Below are positions 63,526 to 64,000 of a stretch of 64,000 nt of DNA, one piece after another; position 1 is the stretch's first letter, and the number at the start of each line of letters is the position of its first letter. The stretch is from Gammaproteobacteria bacterium. GTDB taxonomy: Bacteria > Pseudomonadota > Gammaproteobacteria > Nevskiales > Nevskiaceae. Made by a program: the position numbers and the translations under genes. The notes below the pieces were generated by a model. It made no database searches, had not been told where the DNA came from, and saw only the letters and a list, made by a program, of their open reading frames with translations. The stretch spans positions 1-64,000 of the forward strand of contig JAPLSB010000009.1 of assembly GCA_026398875.1 (NCBI GenBank). Direction: 5' to 3'.

Positions 63526-64000
63526 TCAGACCGTCCGCTGCGCCTTGCTGGCGTTGGTTGCGGCGACACCGGCTTCCTTGATCCGCGCCCAGGCCGCGTC
63601 GTCGAGCTTGTTCAGGCCGGCGAAGGTCGATGGCGCCGCCAGATGATGGCCGCCGTCGATGCAGATGGTTTCGCCCGTGATGTAGTCGGCGCCGTCGCTC
63701 ATCAGCAAGGTCATCAGGTTGCCGAGTTCCTCGATCTTCCCGTAGCGGCCGGCCGGCACTTCATCGGCCTGTGTCGCGCCGACGGCGGCGTCGCCGGTCG
63801 GGCTGAGCATCTGCCAGGCGTATTCGGTCGGGAACGGGCCCGGTGCCACGGCGTTCAGGCGAATGCCGTACTTGGCCCATTCGACCGCCAGCGACATGGT
63901 CATGGCATTGATCGCCGCCTTGGCCATCGCGCTCGGCACGACATACGCCGAGCCGGTCCAGATCCAGGTCACCAGCGTCGACACCACCGAGCCCGGCAGA
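63526..64000 (-). CDS. 2,4-dienoyl-CoA-reductase-like SDR (partial, 5' end outside)
   Basis: The C-terminal 158 residues of a short-chain dehydrogenase; the frame stays open to the right edge of the window. The SAYVVPSAMAKAAINAMTMS region with the catalytic lysine, LAVEWAKYGIRLNAVAPGPF, PTEYAWQMLSPTGDA, and RYGKIEELGNLMTLLMSDGA with ITGETICIDGG match the DECR/peroxisomal dienoyl-CoA reductase branch. It would reduce conjugated dienoyl-CoA esters in beta-oxidation of unsaturated substrates. The first 100 or so residues with the NADP motif are not visible. Confidence 0.75.
   Translation of the reverse strand, partial: LPGSVVSTLVTWIWTGSAYVVPSAMAKAAINAMTMSLAVEWAKYGIRLNAVAPGPFPTEYAWQMLSPTGDAAVGATQADEVPAGRYGKIEELGNLMTLLMSDGADYITGETICIDGGHHLAAPSTFAGLNKLDDAAWARIKEAGVAATNASKAQRTV

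Overview
The window is high-GC proteobacterial DNA with dense, overlapping operons and no rRNA, tRNA, CRISPR array or transposase that I can see. Gene content suggests a hydrocarbon- or terpenoid-degrading gammaproteobacterium of the Nevskia/Solimonas/Hydrocarboniphaga type: a DUF1329/DUF1302/MMPL envelope module, SCP-x thiolases, a meta-cleavage operon and a wax ester/triacylglycerol synthase. This placement is inference, because no taxonomic marker gene is present.

Region 1 (1-8418, + strand) is a tightly coupled aromatic-ring operon: the end of a 4-hydroxy-2-oxovalerate aldolase, an acyl-CoA ligase, a small zinc-ribbon protein, Rieske dioxygenase alpha and beta subunits, an extradiol dioxygenase, a dihydrodiol dehydrogenase, a Rieske ferredoxin, a TetR regulator, a meta-cleavage hydrolase and a 2-keto-4-pentenoate hydratase. 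Region 2 (8419-10840) is accessory DNA: a large imperfect inverted repeat with a ten-copy GCCGTT array at its tip, then two gene cassettes with integron attC features but no integrase. Region 3 (10843-18154, - strand) holds a Tat-exported DUF1329 protein, an anti-sigma factor, an ECF sigma factor interrupted by an in-frame amber codon, a lipoprotein, a secreted protein, a FadL-like porin and a DUF2834 membrane protein.

Region 4 (18342-27718) has a ferredoxin-type reductase diverging from a benzyl/geraniol-type alcohol dehydrogenase, a six-helix membrane protein, a MarR regulator, an SCP-x thiolase with an HMG-CoA-synthase/DUF35 partner, a CitE-like lyase and a two-subunit CoA-transferase. Region 5 (28080-38016, + strand) is an envelope module: DUF1329, a YCF48-like protein, a DUF1302 outer-membrane protein, an MMPL/RND transporter and a large periplasmic protein. 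Region 6 (38103-50186, mostly - strand) is a beta-oxidation block: thiolase, SDR, CoA-transferase, two hot-dog dehydratase genes, a FadJ-like protein without its NAD domain, BadI-like and BadH-like alicyclic ring enzymes, an enoyl-CoA hydratase, a haloalkane dehalogenase, a second DUF2834 protein, a di-iron-type hydrolase and an MDR reductase.

Region 7 (50456-58261, + strand) is a glycerolipid storage block: hydrolase, PlsB, HAD-PlsC fusion, GpsA, WS/DGAT and a monoacylglycerol-lipase-like enzyme. Region 8 (58415-64000) holds an AraC regulator, a six-helix membrane protein, NorE- and NorF-like orphan oxidase subunits, a molybdopterin oxidoreductase and a partial 2,4-dienoyl-CoA-reductase-like SDR.

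My reading is that the window encodes uptake of a hydrophobic cyclic compound, its activation to a CoA thioester, aromatic-ring meta-cleavage and alicyclic-ring beta-oxidation, with surplus acyl-CoA going to storage lipid. An 18-bp palindrome resembling TAGTATGGCACCATACTA occurs five times, four of them in divergent promoter regions and one ahead of the envelope module. It looks like the operator of a local regulon that ties these blocks together.
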